NCBI GenBank assembly: GCA_014871385.1
Contig: CM026426.1
Span: forward strand, 55,609,375 to 55,673,374
Length of the DNA: 64,000 nt
Source of the DNA: Ceratodon purpureus
Lineage: Eukaryota; Streptophyta; Bryopsida; Pseudoditrichales; Ditrichaceae
Reading direction: 5' to 3'
Both the position numbers and the translations under genes were made by a program. How positions within the stretch are numbered: position 1 is the stretch's first letter; the number at the start of each line of letters is the position of its first letter. Shown piece after piece: positions 46,301 through 58,226 of the stretch. A model generated the notes under the pieces. The model saw nothing but the letters and a program-made list of their open reading frames with translations. It ran no database searches and was not told where the DNA came from.

Positions 46301-48749
46301 GCGGATCTAATTTATGTCCTCGGTATGGGATCTCTCATATGGAAATGAAATTAAGCAGAATATCAGTAATGATCTGTTCATTTGGTCCGTCAGTTGTTTA
46401 AATGGTGGTTTTTTTGGTGAGATATGCCTAATTTGATTTACTTAAATTAACCAAATGCAGAGAAAGTGTAATTCCAACTTGAGTGTCATTCTCTGCAAGG
46501 TCTGTAGTTGTTTTAAATACAGTGTCACCGTAGAAAGATGGTTTTTCTATTACGTATGTATTATTTTAGACAAACATCTGTAATATAAATTCTAATCAAA
46601 GACAGTCTGTAACATAAGTTTCAAGCGTGATCTGTTCACCATCTACTCTAACTAAATGTTGAGGATTCAATGACAGAATACAATCTGTATATTGGAGGTA
46701 GAAAACTTGTACACAAAAGGACTTGTAACCTGTTGTCAGAATCTAACGTGTTTTTTTTTTTTTTTTTTTTTTTCATGTCTTTGCAGCATCTGGAGATACG
46801 GAATACTTTAGATATAATGCATTGCGAGAATTTTTTTGCAGAGAACCTGCTGAAGTCCATCCGTGGGTTTCGTGAGAAGGACACCGTTAAAGTAAGGCGG
46901 AACATGCAAAGGGAAGGTGTAAGGAAGGACTTATGGATGGTGGAGGATCACAGAAACAATTCAAGAATGCTGAAACCTGTGGCAAACTATGTCCTAAACG
47001 CAAAGGAGTTTGATACATTCTGCACCAGGTCAGAGAATCTCAAAGCTTCTTCCGAGTATTGTTCTGAAATAGGCAGCCACATTAGGAACAAAAAGTTCGG
47101 TGCTCTCAAATCTCACGACCACCATATCTTAATTCAGAGGTTACTGCCTTTAGCTTTGAGAGATCTTATAGAGACTAACACACGGTTAGCTAATATACAA
47201 GCTTGCCGTGTATTCAGAAGAATCTGCTGCAAGGTATGGGATCCTGCTCATGCCGAAAACCTGCGTGAGGATGTTGCCTTCACCATGTGCCTCATGGAAA
47301 TCACCTTTCCTCTGACCTTCTTCGATGTTATGTTCCATTTACCATTTCATCTTGTTAATGAGCTGATTGTTTTAGGACCAGCTCAGGTAAGATGGATGTA
47401 TCCTATTGAGAGGAACATGATGACACTCAAGAACCATGTGAAAAATAGGGCGCGTCCAGAAGCTTCTATATCGCACGGGTATTTAATGGATGAAACAATG
47501 GGTTTTGCCACGTCATATATGCATGGCTTTGATGTTGTTAGAAGACGTGTATGGGATGCAGACCCAGAAGATTGCGAGGAATTTGAAGTTCTAGAGGAAC
47601 TCAGATCACTACTTACAAGAACGGAACGCGACTCCATGCATAGATTCGTCCTTTGGAATAACACTTTAACTTCTTCTTACTACTAGTAAGTTCATCATTC
47701 CATATCCAGTGATGTCTTTGTATTGAGTTATTTGCAGCTTTCCGGTAAAGGGCGTCAATTCAGCAATCAAAGCTGCTGATCGGGTTTTGTTTTAAATTTT
47801 TATTAGACTTTCAGTTATGTCCGACGTTAAAAAATGATGAATCATGTCCTGCGACTGTGCTCTACATTGTTATTTCCGAATGAAGTTCTCTACATAAACG
47901 CCTGTACAGATCTGTAGATGTCTGAATAGCATATAAATTCAATATATTAGAATGTCGTTGTAGTGCTAACCACATATTCATACCTTGGTTTTGAAATTGT
48001 GCAGTGACTTGGAAGTGGAGTGTGAGCGCACTGGTGGGACTGTCGAAGATGTGGAGGTCTGGTTGAGAAGAACCATTCATTCTATGCCCCTGGATATAAA
48101 CAATCCTTACGAATCGGACACGGTTCTTGTATCCAACCCTCCCTCTTTTTCATGTAAAAGGTATGCTAAGATGAGAGTGTATGGCAATCATTGGAGAGTG
48201 GATGATGATACTTCAAGGAGTATGGATTCATTTGATTGTGGAGTTGCGTGCTTTGAGGCAAATGAGCAATCTTCAGGTTCGGGAAAAGACTATGTGGGGA
48301 TATTACAAGACATACTTGTCCCTAATTATGGTGACTTGAAAACTCCAATTATTCTTTTTTCTTGTCTTTGGAAAAAAAGGACAGACAATCATAATAACAA
48401 CACCTATGTATGGGACGCAGATGGTTTTCTCACAGTTAATTTCAAACACAATTTACCAAGAACAGTAGATCCGTATGTTTTCCCAGAACAGTGTACGCAA
48501 GTGTTCTTTTCAGACGATGATTTACGTCCTAGGGGTTCTCATTGGAAAGTTGTTTTGAGGAAAGAAGCTAGGGGGCGTCGAAAGGTAGAGGAAGACGACG
48601 ATATTTTTATTACAACAAACTCTGCATCAGATGGCGGAGGTGACCCTGGAAACTCATTTCTAGGTCGCTCAGTTGAACCTGATCTTACCAGCGCAATTGT
48701 CCTCAACGATACTGACAATGCCATCGCACTCCAAGGCTTTGATGATTGA
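43354..48749 (+). CDS. TNP2-like transposase of element B, near-complete
   Basis: Four exons, 43354-43926, 44067-45563, 46787-47685 and 48005-48749, join in frame to 1237 residues. Residues 16-80 form the transposase-associated zinc domain (RRIRARDNKLWVRDKK, IPCPCSLHKG). An acidic linker follows. Residues 192-690 begin the Transposase_21 core (GCPNGCVLFDDADKRDLDRC, RFFPPIPRLQRIFRI, SIFYELPYWEV). The next exon starts HLEIRNTLDIMHCENFFAE and holds the DUF4218 block LGPAQVRWMYPIERNMMTLK. The last has a DUF4216-type end (KDYVGILQDILVPNYGD) and an acidic tail. The intron before the third exon has a 23-T polypyrimidine tract ending TTTGCAG. The sole defect is TGA at codon 84 (43603-43605), just after the zinc domain and possibly spliced out. 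TNP2 catalyses cut-and-paste movement of CACTA elements. Confidence 0.9.
46751..46773 (+). repeat. Poly(T) tract of 23 nt in an intron
   Basis: An uninterrupted T run lies 13 bases before the CAG acceptor of the third exon of the element B transposase gene, making an exceptionally long polypyrimidine tract. Confidence 0.75.
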
Positions 48750-49419
48750 GGAGGCAGAAGCAACTCTCGGAAAAGAAAACAAAATGTGCGTCACGATTAG
48801 CGATTACATGAAATGAGTGGAAGAAACTACGAATGCCAATCATGTGAAACATGACTAGTCCAGACATCGATTATCGTCATCTATTACTCTACTTCTTCTG
48901 TTCTCATGTTTTTTTTTTTTATTAGAGTAATAGTCTTAGTTTCCCAGAAGTTCTTGAATCATGGGTTTTAATTTTTAATTTTGGGATATATCATGCGAGG
49001 CTACATGGTATGTTTTTTAGGAGTGCACATGAAATGAAATCCTGAATGGGCATCAGAACCTTCTACAGACTGAGGTTTTTTATTTCCAGTATTGCAAGTT
49101 GACAATGACACGGGTCAATTTTAGTTGGTTGCTGCACGTATTTTGAATAAATTTATGATTGCATATTTGAATTTGCTTCATGGTTTGTTTGAAGCTGAGA
49201 CAATACATGAGTCCTGTACATTGGCTACTGTTTACTCATCGAATGCTTATGAAGAGTAATTGTGGAGGTGGACGTTCTTATAGTTCTGAATAAGCATTTC
49301 CGGAAGTTGTAACTTTTTTATCTGTTGCAGCGTCGGAACTTTGTTTGTCAAATTTCACTGGGTGATCTAATTGTTTGGGGTGATCCGTACATACGTTTCT
49401 GTTAACTTTGTGAACTCTC
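48750..49419. other. Stretch without a supported gene
   Basis: The 3' flank of the element B transposase gene and AT-rich DNA. I looked here for an inverted terminus of the CACTA type and did not find one. Confidence 0.4.
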
Positions 49420-49690
49420 TTGGTGCACGTCTGTTTTTCAGGAAAACATTTACTGAGAATCATCACAGATATTTTAGATTTCATGAAAGTTAAACCTGGA
49501 AAGCTGGAAATGAGAGACCTTCAGCTCTCATTATATGACCAACTTCGGGATGCAGTTACTGTCTTGGCTGCCATACAAACAAGAAAGGCCTTGAATGAGC
49601 ATATTAGGTGGTTCATATTGTCCATGATCAGATCATTCGTGATCCAGCACGCCTCTTTCAAGATTTTGTCAACCTCATAGGTAATTTTTG
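49420..49690 (+). pseudogene. Histidine-kinase exon fragment (HisKA end and N-box)
   Basis: After a TTTTTCAG acceptor the frame encodes GKHLLRIITDILDFMKVKPG and KLEMRDLQLSLYDQL. This matches the second helix of histidine-kinase dimerisation domains (LLxIINDILDFSKxExGKLEL). After a one-base shift near 49600 it continues VHDQIIRDPARLFQDFVNLI, the N-box start of the HATPase_c domain (GDPxRLxQILxNLxGN), ending at an ATAG/GTAATT donor. The upstream His-box and the rest of the ATPase domain are not seen nearby. This is therefore one exon of a hybrid sensor kinase, frameshifted and out of context. It may have been carried here by a transposon or left by a broken duplication. Confidence 0.6.
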
Positions 49691-49954
49691 TCCGAACCTT
49701 TTCTTTACGTTCAGCTGTTTGTGAAGTGTGAAGAAAAGGTCATATTGCACTTGCTAGTAATTCTACAGAAGTGAGGAACCCATTTGACACTTGAAGAATA
49801 GTGCTGATCACTCAAGATTAAAATCCACACTATAGTGCCTTATAGTGCTGCCAAAATATTATGGTGCACCTGGTGGTGAAGTCTAGTCAGCTGGGACCGC
49901 TGGTCGCACAATTTTCCGACGCTGCTAATTCACACCTGGTCATGCATTCTGGAA

Positions 49955-50275
49955 CTTTTATGCCTAAGTTTGAAGGTCTGCGTGTGAAAATTGTGCTGAA
50001 ATTGGGACAATGTTGAGGCTAAACGAGACCTTCGCTGTGGTGTAGATCAATCCATGTTTGACCCGGCTGCTGTTTTTGGGACGTCATTTGGAAGTGATGC
50101 ATTTGAAGAGTATACTAGTCAGGTATAATCCTTGTTTCATCAAATAGTCTCGTTTAGTAGGTTTCACTTATAAAAACATTGCTGAGAATTTAAATCAATA
50201 TGTAGTAGAAATATAACGGCTAATTCACAGAAGCTAAGTGTGAATTATTTGACAACTTATCTTATATAGTAGGAT
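49955..50275 (+). pseudogene. Duplicated DnaJ-X exon fragment, copy 1
   Basis: The exon GVDQSMFDPAAVFGTSFGSD, then AFEEYTSQ and a GTATAATCC donor, matches the N-terminal part of the DnaJ-X domain of plant DnaJ10-type chaperones (DPxxVFGxLFGSxxFExYxGQ). About 320 bp including both flanking intron parts is repeated in direct orientation at 58941-59261. This copy lacks all other DnaJ exons. Confidence 0.65.
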
Positions 50276-51032
50276 TACTTGACAACTATTCAATGAAGTA
50301 CGGCATTCTCAAAACGAGCAACTGCTAACAGTTCTCTATACCATGACCGCGACACCAAAAACCCCTCCCCGAAACCATTTGTGGACTACTGTAACCATTG
50401 AACACACTTGTTTGAACTTGTCACTGTTTCATCTCTGCACCCCATGCGTCAGAAATTCTCCCTTTCTAAGCACATGTGCAGTCTTACTCTCCTGCGACAA
50501 CAGTCCAAAATGTTACGTCATAAAAATCATGAAAACTAGTTTGACTGATCTGGAGAAAGAGAGTTGATTTAACTGAAAGGATACACGATTGTAACATCAA
50601 TGTTTCTCTTCAAAATGATTCAAGCTAGTGCCAATTTATGAACATGGTCTGAGTGGCCATGGTTGATATCATGAATTTTACTAACCTTGTTTATGAATGC
50701 ATGTGTGCAGGAGCAATTTTGACAGACTTTGTCCGAGCCTAGAGTCTAGCAGACATATAGGACCCGAATAGGGATCCTTGCGCATGGAACCCAGACTACA
50801 TCACATGCGCTTACTACTTTGACAATTACACCGTGCGCCTTGTGACGACACTATAAGCAGCACAAGTATCCCTAGCCATGAATACTAGTGATTCCCCTAT
50901 ACATGAACAGTAGTGATTCCTCTTTTACGTCGGAAAAAAAGCAACAACATAATTGAACTGAATTTAAGCATGCAAAGTTGACGTAGTGAACGACCTACTA
51001 GCTGCATAGAGGTTAGCGTTCAGAGACATACC
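50276..51032. other. Stretch without a supported gene
   Basis: Mixed DNA after the duplicated fragment. A 74-codon plus-strand ORF at 50343 has no recognisable features. Nothing else is seen. Confidence 0.35.
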
Positions 51033-52034
51033 TTAAGAACCACCCAAGAAATCATCTGCCGCCATTTGAGCCACGGTGTCGAAGTCGTCCGATTCCTTCG
51101 AGTTCTTGCTGGAAGACAAGTCTATATTATTCATTTTGTTGGGAGGAGGAATTTGCGGCGGGTCGATGGAGTGTGGGCAATGGAGCTGTTGTCCCGCGTT
51201 GTATCTCCGTTTGCAGCTACGGCACCAACCGGCCATGTTTGTCACTAGTTGGCGCGTGTTTGTCACTGTTTCAGCAGTTGTAGATGGACTGCGACGACGG
51301 ACTGTTGCAGATGGACTTATGTTCGGGGGTATTGCCGGCAATGCCAAAACCGATCGACATTTGATCTCCTTTGGACCACATGAAGTCCCTAACAGCTGCT
51401 TCCCACCAGATGTTCCCGCGACTAAATTCCCGGTCGATGGCTGATTCTCTGATGGCTGCTTCACCTTTGTTTGTTTGTTCTTCGATGGTGGCTGCTTCTC
51501 CGATGAAGGCTGCTTCTCCAATGAAGGCTGCTTCTCCGCTAATGCTCCACGTTCTGCAGGTTCAAGGTGATCCCCACAAGATGGTTGAGACCTCTGTCGT
51601 CGGGGTCGCGGGGGATGCATGATACCTGTAGCATGCGCCACCGCCTGGAACTGCAGGATAGCCTTCATTTTCTAGGTACCTCGCCAAGTCGAACATGCTA
51701 GCTCCCGGACTTAATCGTACTTAGAAACCTCGAGCTTGGTGACCTCCACGAACTGCGCCACCGTCTTCAGCCACCAACGCAGGCAAGGCAGATTAACCGG
51801 TACGTCCCTCACGAGTTGGTACTTGTTACCCCTTCTCGCAGCTGAGTCCTTCCACACTTCAAGGTTTCCCTGCTCATAGTCACCAACTATGCACAACTCC
51901 AAGTTCTCTTTGGAGGTTTCAGCCCCGTTATAAGGGTCGTCACTATATCGCTCCTTTCCCTTTCCAACATCTTCTGCCATCTCCTTCCCCTTCACTACAC
52001 GATCCGTTATCGATTGCCACTCTGAATTGATCAA
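51033..52034 (-). pseudogene. Unrecognised minus-strand protein, two segments
   Basis: The upstream segment (52034-51711, no ATG) encodes a charged protein around MAEDVGKGKERYSDDPYNG and LVRDVPVNLPCLRWWLKTVA, then a stop. After 14 codons of untranslatable sequence the same frame reopens (51668-51033). It has EKQPSLEKQPSSEKQPPS repeats, a basic proline-rich linker, a C-x2-C...C segment (GWCRSCKRRYNAGQQLHC) that may bind zinc, and an acidic tail (DFDTVAQMAADDFLGGS). A different frame bridging them reads MFDLARYLENEGYPAVPGGG, suggesting a small indel or an intron. Family unknown. The mix of repeats, basic linker and mini zinc motif is typical of nuclear or transposon accessory proteins. Confidence 0.4.
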
Positions 52035-52039
52035 AACTC

Positions 52040-52697
52040 ACTCTACTTCCTCCCCGTTGTTCAAAAACACTCTGCTCAAAGTTGTGTGTCCGACCTGATA
52101 TGCCTGTCTTGGTGGACAATATGGATCACAGGGTACAAATGGCGCTAGGTGGTAGTGTGTCTGAACGTACGTTGCTAAATTCATTTTGATTAGATGGCCT
52201 GCTCAGATACTCATTGCATTATCATAACTCACTCCCAAGACATCATACAGCTTCAAAAGAACCCGGTTGGAATTGACAGACTAGAAGCTGGAGTAATGAG
52301 ATAGCAATTATTAATCTTGGAACAATATGGTTAATTATTAAGTCTGCCCGTACCTGGCAATTAATGTACACTGTCGACGGTGAGTTTGAGCCCAAGGCAA
52401 GGTTTCACTCATGGTTGAATATGTTGCATAATGATTATACAAACATTTCTTGACTGCGTTGAGTTTCTGTGGAAGCCTGGGATATGGTTTCTCGACCGAC
52501 AACTAAGGGAGAAAACTGCTGACTGCTATTGGAGTTAAAAAATGATTCAGTTTGTAGTTACATGGTTGAAGTATTTCGTCTCAAAGCTTGACCCTCAGAG
52601 GTAGTAATTGCAAATTAAATGTGATGTATATCGATCTGGGCACCGTTTTTTAATGCTTCTTAACTTAAGTTTGTAGTCACTTCATTTTAGGAGAATT
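52040..52697. other. Insertion site flank of the gypsy element
   Basis: No gene is seen. The sequence just before the LTR, ending GGAGAATT, is continuous with CGTCTTGTTG after the 3' LTR once the 5-bp duplication is removed. Confidence 0.5.
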
Positions 52698-52941
52698 TGT
52701 TACAAACTACTTCGTAACAACTAAACTCAACAGATAGACGGTTACTGGGTTGACAGTTATCCATGGGAGTTAGTCATCTCATAGCTTAAATAGGCATGAA
52801 GGGGAATTGTCCCTTACGTGATATTTCGTCAATACAAGTTCCTGAATGTGTGATCATGTAACAATCTTTGATTCAGTATGAAGCCTTTGATCATTGACCT
52901 GTACGGAGCATTCACCGAGCTTTGAGTCTTCAGTCTTGACA
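52698..52941 (+). repeat. 5' LTR of the gypsy element
   Basis: 244 bp, starting TGTTACAAACTACTTCG and ending CAGTCTTGACA. TAATATCACGTC follows directly. It resembles a tRNA-iMet primer-binding site (TGGTATCAGAGC) only with GG changed to AA and a poor 3' half, so the primer site is degenerate or belongs to another tRNA. Confidence 0.95.
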
Positions 52942-53061
52942 TAATATCACGTCTTCAAATCGGTCCATGCTCCGTGTCTGATGGCAGTTGATTTCTATGG
53001 GTCTTATGAGCTGGTTGTAAAGAGTTGAGGTAACAGTGCGTAATGTCTTTAGCATGCAATA

Positions 53062-54388
53062 ATGCATGAGTTATTGTGTGACAGAACGATGAGCGGATTT
53101 GTAGAACCGAAAGGGCCAGAAATGCAGGCAAGATTGAAACTGCTGCGACTCAGGAGTGTTCTCGGACGTCTCAACTACTTTATACAATTCACTATACATC
53201 CAGATGAGCTTTTAGCAATTATCAACGCAACTTATCAAGAATTAATAGAGATCAGAAATAGCATGACACTTGAAGATAGAATCAGGCTTGCGAATTCATA
53301 ATGGACAGAGAACGAGGAGGAATGGAGCCGGGAAGTTTCCAACACCTGAGGGAGCGGAATGGATATCATTTGTGCAGCAACAGGTATAGACAGTGTTACA
53401 GGCGGCACTCCCTCAAATTATACAACAAGTTACCGACCAAGCAGTTATGAGGCCACTGCAAGGATCACAGATCTCAAATTTGGAAACTGATGGAACACGT
53501 CCAGGATTTGTAAGGCACAATTCATTGAATCATGAAACAAAAGAATCGAAAGTGGCAGCTCTAGAACAATTCTTGGGAAAAAAAGGAAATGAAGTATATC
53601 GTTGGTTGGCACAGCTTCGCTTAGTATTCCGTGCAAAACCTCGCACGTATAGTAATGATGGAGACAAAGTAGCATGTGCACTCTCTTATATGGCTGGGGC
53701 TGCTCAGAACTGGGCCATGCCTCTTTTCCAAGCCCTTGATGAAGGACGCGGCCACAAGCTATTGGAAGATTATAACGCTTTCAGGGAATCAGTTATCGGA
53801 GTCTATGGTGACGTGGATCGAAAAGGGAATGCTTAGGATCGTCTTGCAAAATTGCGACAGACTGGTGCGGTGGCCACCTATATCTCGACCTTCAATGAAT
53901 ATGCCGCTCAAGTGGATTGGAACGAGTCGAGCCTAGTGGCACGTTTTCGAGGAGGGCTTAAGGACGAAATTTTGGACTCAGTCGCCACCGCGGAGACACA
54001 ACCATGGAAGTTGAACGACTGGATGACTATGGCCTCTCGAATTGATGAACCACTTTGGGGAAGGAAACAAGCTCGACGTTCAGGATTGGATTTCAGCCAC
54101 ATGAAAGGAACGCCCGTAACTTCGAGAGACTCAGTTGGGCGTTCTCATACAGCTCTTGAGAATTCAGGACTAGATCCCATGGAGCTCGGAGCAGTTCGTG
54201 GACCTATGGCATTGGCTAAAACTGCTGTGGAGAGGCTGGAATACCAAAGGCAGGGCAAGTGTTGGGGTTGCAGGGAGTTCGGCCATATATCAGCAAAATG
54301 TCCCACAAACCCATCTCGACCACTTTCTATTTCGGCAACAGGAGACTTCGAGAGTGACACTTTGGGAAAAGGCAAGACCCGGGACTGA
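53062..54388 (+). pseudogene. gag: gag of the gypsy element
   Basis: The ATG at 53062 starts a short N-terminal frame (to 53301). After a frame change the gag body runs 53393-54388. It has the retrotransposon gag core (FLGKKGNEVYRWLAQLRLVF, YMAGAAQNWAMPLF, VATYISTFNEYAAQVDW, ARFRGGLKDEILDSV) and a zinc knuckle CWGCREFGHISAKC (C-x2-C-x4-H-x4-C). A TAG at 53834-53836 interrupts the body in frame, and the frame ends at TGA (54386-54388). Gag would form the virus-like particle and bind element RNA. Confidence 0.85.
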
Positions 54389-54393
54389 ATGAT

Positions 54394-57300
54394 GTGGTTC
54401 AGTACCCGGGCCTTATTCAGATAGCAGCTGCTACGATTTTGTGGAAAAGTTTAACCAAAGACTGTACTCTCCACAAACCTTTAGATACTCAAGAATGCAT
54501 ATCTACCCCTCTTTATTTGCGTGCCACAATAGATGCAGGTGCACACCTCACACTAGACGCTAAGATTAATTCTTTTGATGCTCTCACTTTGGTGGACTCG
54601 GGAGCCACTAGAGTGTTCATGCACCCTGAATTTGCCTCGCAATGCAACGCGATTATAAAACAAAAAGAAGTGCCAAGAGAAGTACGGATAATTGATGGAA
54701 GGATAATTAATTCGGGTCTTATTACACACCAAGCTCAAGTAGAGCTTGTCATTGGAAATCATAGAGAAGCCTTAGTGGCAGACATTACCAATATTGGACG
54801 ATATGCATGTATCTTGGGAATCCCTTGGCTTATTCGCCATGATCCAATGATTCGATGGTCTCGAAGGGAGGTACCATTTGATTCTTCCCTCTGTCAAGGA
54901 AATTGTATCATATAAGAAAAATTGGTTCCAGCAACGATATTTGGAGAAGGAACAGTGGGTTCATCAAACCAGGATATGGGTAATGCAAAGAAATTGACAA
55001 CAATACCGGAAAAATTTCTCACCTCCTATGCCGTCAGTGGAGCAGAGAGTGGATACATTACAGAATGGAAACAAAAACACCAAGCAATCGGTACCTAGGC
55101 TAGCAAGCGCCAATAGCCGGATTGGGGATGATGAGACGAGTTTTGTGAAAACAACACCGAAACATGCCTTTGTGTCAGAGGCAGGATTCAGGATATCAGC
55201 AAAAGAGGCGGAGCTCTATACTTTAGAGGTTTTGGAATGCAATGGAGTAACGGGCTCCTCAATTCCAGAAGAGTACTCCGATTTGCAAGGAACTTTTAGC
55301 GAAGAAGCATCAAATCAATTGCCAAGCCACAGTAAATCATATCTAAAAATCGAATTCAAAGATGGAGAGGAACCACGTAACACTGGTTTAAGACCAATGT
55401 CTCCAATGGAATTGGAAGAGTTAAGGAAATACTTAGAAGAAAATCTTGGAAAGGGGTGGATTTGAAGATCCAAATCCCCAGTCTCGGCACCAATTGTATT
55501 TGCTTGTAAAAAAGATGGTTCCATCATAGTTTGCATAGATTATCGAAACCTTAACAAAGTTACGGTAAAAAATCGTTATCCGTTGCCTTTAATTCCAGAA
55601 CTCACAGATAGATTGGTAGGGTCAACCATCTTCACTAAATTGGATATACGTCAAGCATATCATCGAGTGCGTATGGCAGAGGGGCATGACTTTAAAACGG
55701 CTTTTAAGACAAGGTACGGTCTATTTGAATACTTGGTGATGCCTTTCAGATTAACAAATGCTCCAGCTCAATTCCAATCTCATATGCAAGAAATCTTTGG
55801 AGATCTCCTTGATATTTCAGTTGTTATGTATCTGGATGATATTTTGATATTTTCCAAAAGCTTAGAAGAACATCGCCCGGTGGTCAGAGAAGTGTTGCGT
55901 CGATTACAAGAGCATGGACTCTATGCAAAAGAATCCAAATGTGAATTCCATCGCTAATCCGTTGAATTCTTGGGCATGAGAGTTTCAGCAAAAGGACTTG
56001 AGATGTGCCATGATAAGGTGCAAACTATTCACGAATGGCCAATTCCAACTTCAATTAAAGATGTTCAAGCATTCCTTGGATTCGCCAATTTCTACCGCCG
56101 GTTTATTTGTGATTATTCGAAAATAGTTCTTCCACTCACAACATTGACTCGAAAGAATTAGTTATTTGTTTGGACTCCTCAGGCTGAAAGTGCATTCCAT
56201 GAACTTCGATCCAAATTCATTCAAGCACCGGTATTACTTCACCCCAATTTTGATAAACCTTTTGTGGTTGAAACTGATGCTTCCGATATGGCAACCGGAG
56301 CAATTCTCTCCCAGTATGGAGAAGATGGACATCTACACCCATGCGCTTATCAAAGTTCCAAGATGACACCTGCAAAACAAAACTATGATATCTATGATAA
56401 AGAATTGCTAAGTGTGGTTTTAGCCTTTCAGGATTGGCGAGTTTATTTAGAAGGATCCCCACACATAATCCAGGTAATTTTGGATCACAAGAATTTAGAA
56501 TACTTTCTCACCACCAAGCAGCTAAATCGTAGGCAGGCACGGTGGTCTGAATTTTTATCAAGTTTCAATTTCGACATTCACCACCGTCCAGGTTCCATGA
56601 ATGGTCGCGCTGATGCACTTTCACGAAGAACTGATCTCATGCAAACAGAGTGTAAAACTGATCAACCTCTGTTACGCTTGGCTGCGTTGGAATCATGCTC
56701 ACCAGTTTGGTCTGACGACCGTATCTTGGAACGTGTGAGGAAAGCCATCAAAGAAGATGCCACTTTGGAGCCGCTGCTAGCATATTTCAACAGTGACACG
56801 AGTAAGCTTCCCGCAGCTATCCGACACCAGTTTCAAGACTATACTTTTACTGACCAAATTCTTCGTTTCCGGAATATGGTGTACGTACCTGATGACAAAG
56901 AACTTCAACACCAAATTCTTCGATTAAGACACGATGCTCCTGCTGCTGGTCATCAGGGGCGGGCAAAAACTCTCGACTTGGTCACAAGAACGTTTTATTG
57001 GCCTACAGTTCGTCGTTATGTTAATCGTTATGTGGACGGTTGTGATAATTGGCAACGCTCCAAACCAACCCACCATTCTCCGTACGGTCTAATATAACCG
57101 ATTCCAGCCGCGCATGCACCCTGGAAAAGAATTTCTACAAATTTTATTGTAAAATTGCCGATCAGCAAAGGATATGATTCAGTGATGGTGGTCGTCAATA
57201 AAATACTAAACTCGCCCATTTTATCCCCACAAATGAATCAATTAATTCTCAGGAAACTGCATCATTGTTTTTGCAAAACGTTTGGAAACATCATGGAACT

Positions 57301-58226
57301 CCCGAGGAGGTCATCTCAGATCGAGGACCTGTTTTCATATCAAAATTTATGACAAGATTATGTGAACTCCTTCAAATTAAACCCTCTCCAACGACTGCAT
57401 TCCACCCTCAAGCAGATGGTCAAACCGAAAGAATTAACCAAATTCTAGAGCAATTTTTACGAATGTTCACCACTAGACGCCAGGATGATTGGGTGGACCT
57501 TCAGCCTATCGCTGAATTTGCGTATAATAATTCAACTCATGCTTCAACAGGATTCTCTCCTTTTTATGCCACATACGGATATCATCCTACCTTGACATTT
57601 AAAACACCGACTTCGTCCACGGTCCCAACAGCCGAGGATATGGTGAGGCATATGCAACACGTACATGAGGAATTGAAAACCATGATTGAGATAGCTGGAC
57701 AACAAGCTAAACGCAATTATGATCGGGGAGCTACGATGCAACCCGCATTTAAAATTGGTGATAAGGTTCTGCTACGCCATCGGAATATTGCCACAACTGC
57801 ACCATCCCATAAGTTAACTCAAAATTTTTGGGCCCTTTTCCGATAATGGCGAAGCTTTCAGATGTTGTTTATCGACTGAAGCTGCCAAAGACGCTTCGGA
57901 TCCATAATGTGTTTCATGTGTCCCTTCTCGAACAGTACCATGCAGATACCATTCCAAGTCGATGCCACACACCACCTCCACCAATCGTTACTCCCGAGGA
58001 TGATATCGAATATGAGGTCCATCAGGTGCTAGTTTCTAGATTATTCGGCCGATGGAAAAAGTTACAATACTTAGTTTCTTGGAAAGGTTATGGACCTCAA
58101 GAGAATTCCTGGGAACCTGCTACGAATCTCGAAAATGCACCGGCTGCTGTAGCTGAATTTCACAATCGTCACCCTGAGGCACCAGGGCCTACTCAGAAAG
58201 GAAATTCAACACTAAAGAGGGGGTAA
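54394..58226 (+). pseudogene. pol: pol of the gypsy element with chromodomain
   Basis: In order: protease (LTLVDSGATRVFMHPEF, about 54590); reverse transcriptase ([20 protein letters not shown], then [20 protein letters not shown] at about 55800-55860, catalytic YLDD); RNase H (VETDASDMATGAILSQYGE); integrase zinc region (H...GHQGRAKTLDL...CDNWQRSK) and core (ISDRGPVFISKFMTRLCEL, AFHPQADGQTERIN); chromodomain (LQYLVSWKGYGPQENSWEP) near the end. Stops: TGA at 55463, TAA at 55955, TAG at 56159 and TAA at 57095, plus frameshifts after the protease, near 57240 and near 57830. In the integrase the second zinc cysteine is Trp (CDNW) and the first catalytic Asp reads Asn (STNFIVKLP). Either change alone would be expected to abolish integration. 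Confidence 0.9.

Larger units (their letters stand above)
36761..48749. mobile_element. CACTA (En/Spm)-like element B, well preserved, ends unresolved
   Basis: The TNPA-like gene (minus strand, 36761-40847) and the TNP2 gene (plus strand, 43354-48749) diverge from a 2.5-kb non-coding centre that would hold both promoters. The span given is the coding span. Termini were not found: CACTACAAAATATAGC at 34254 looks like a CACTA start, but no matching inverted TAGTG end was seen downstream. Few disabling changes are present (two TAG in the TNPA-like gene, one TGA in TNP2), so this copy is much younger or better maintained than element A. Confidence 0.75.
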
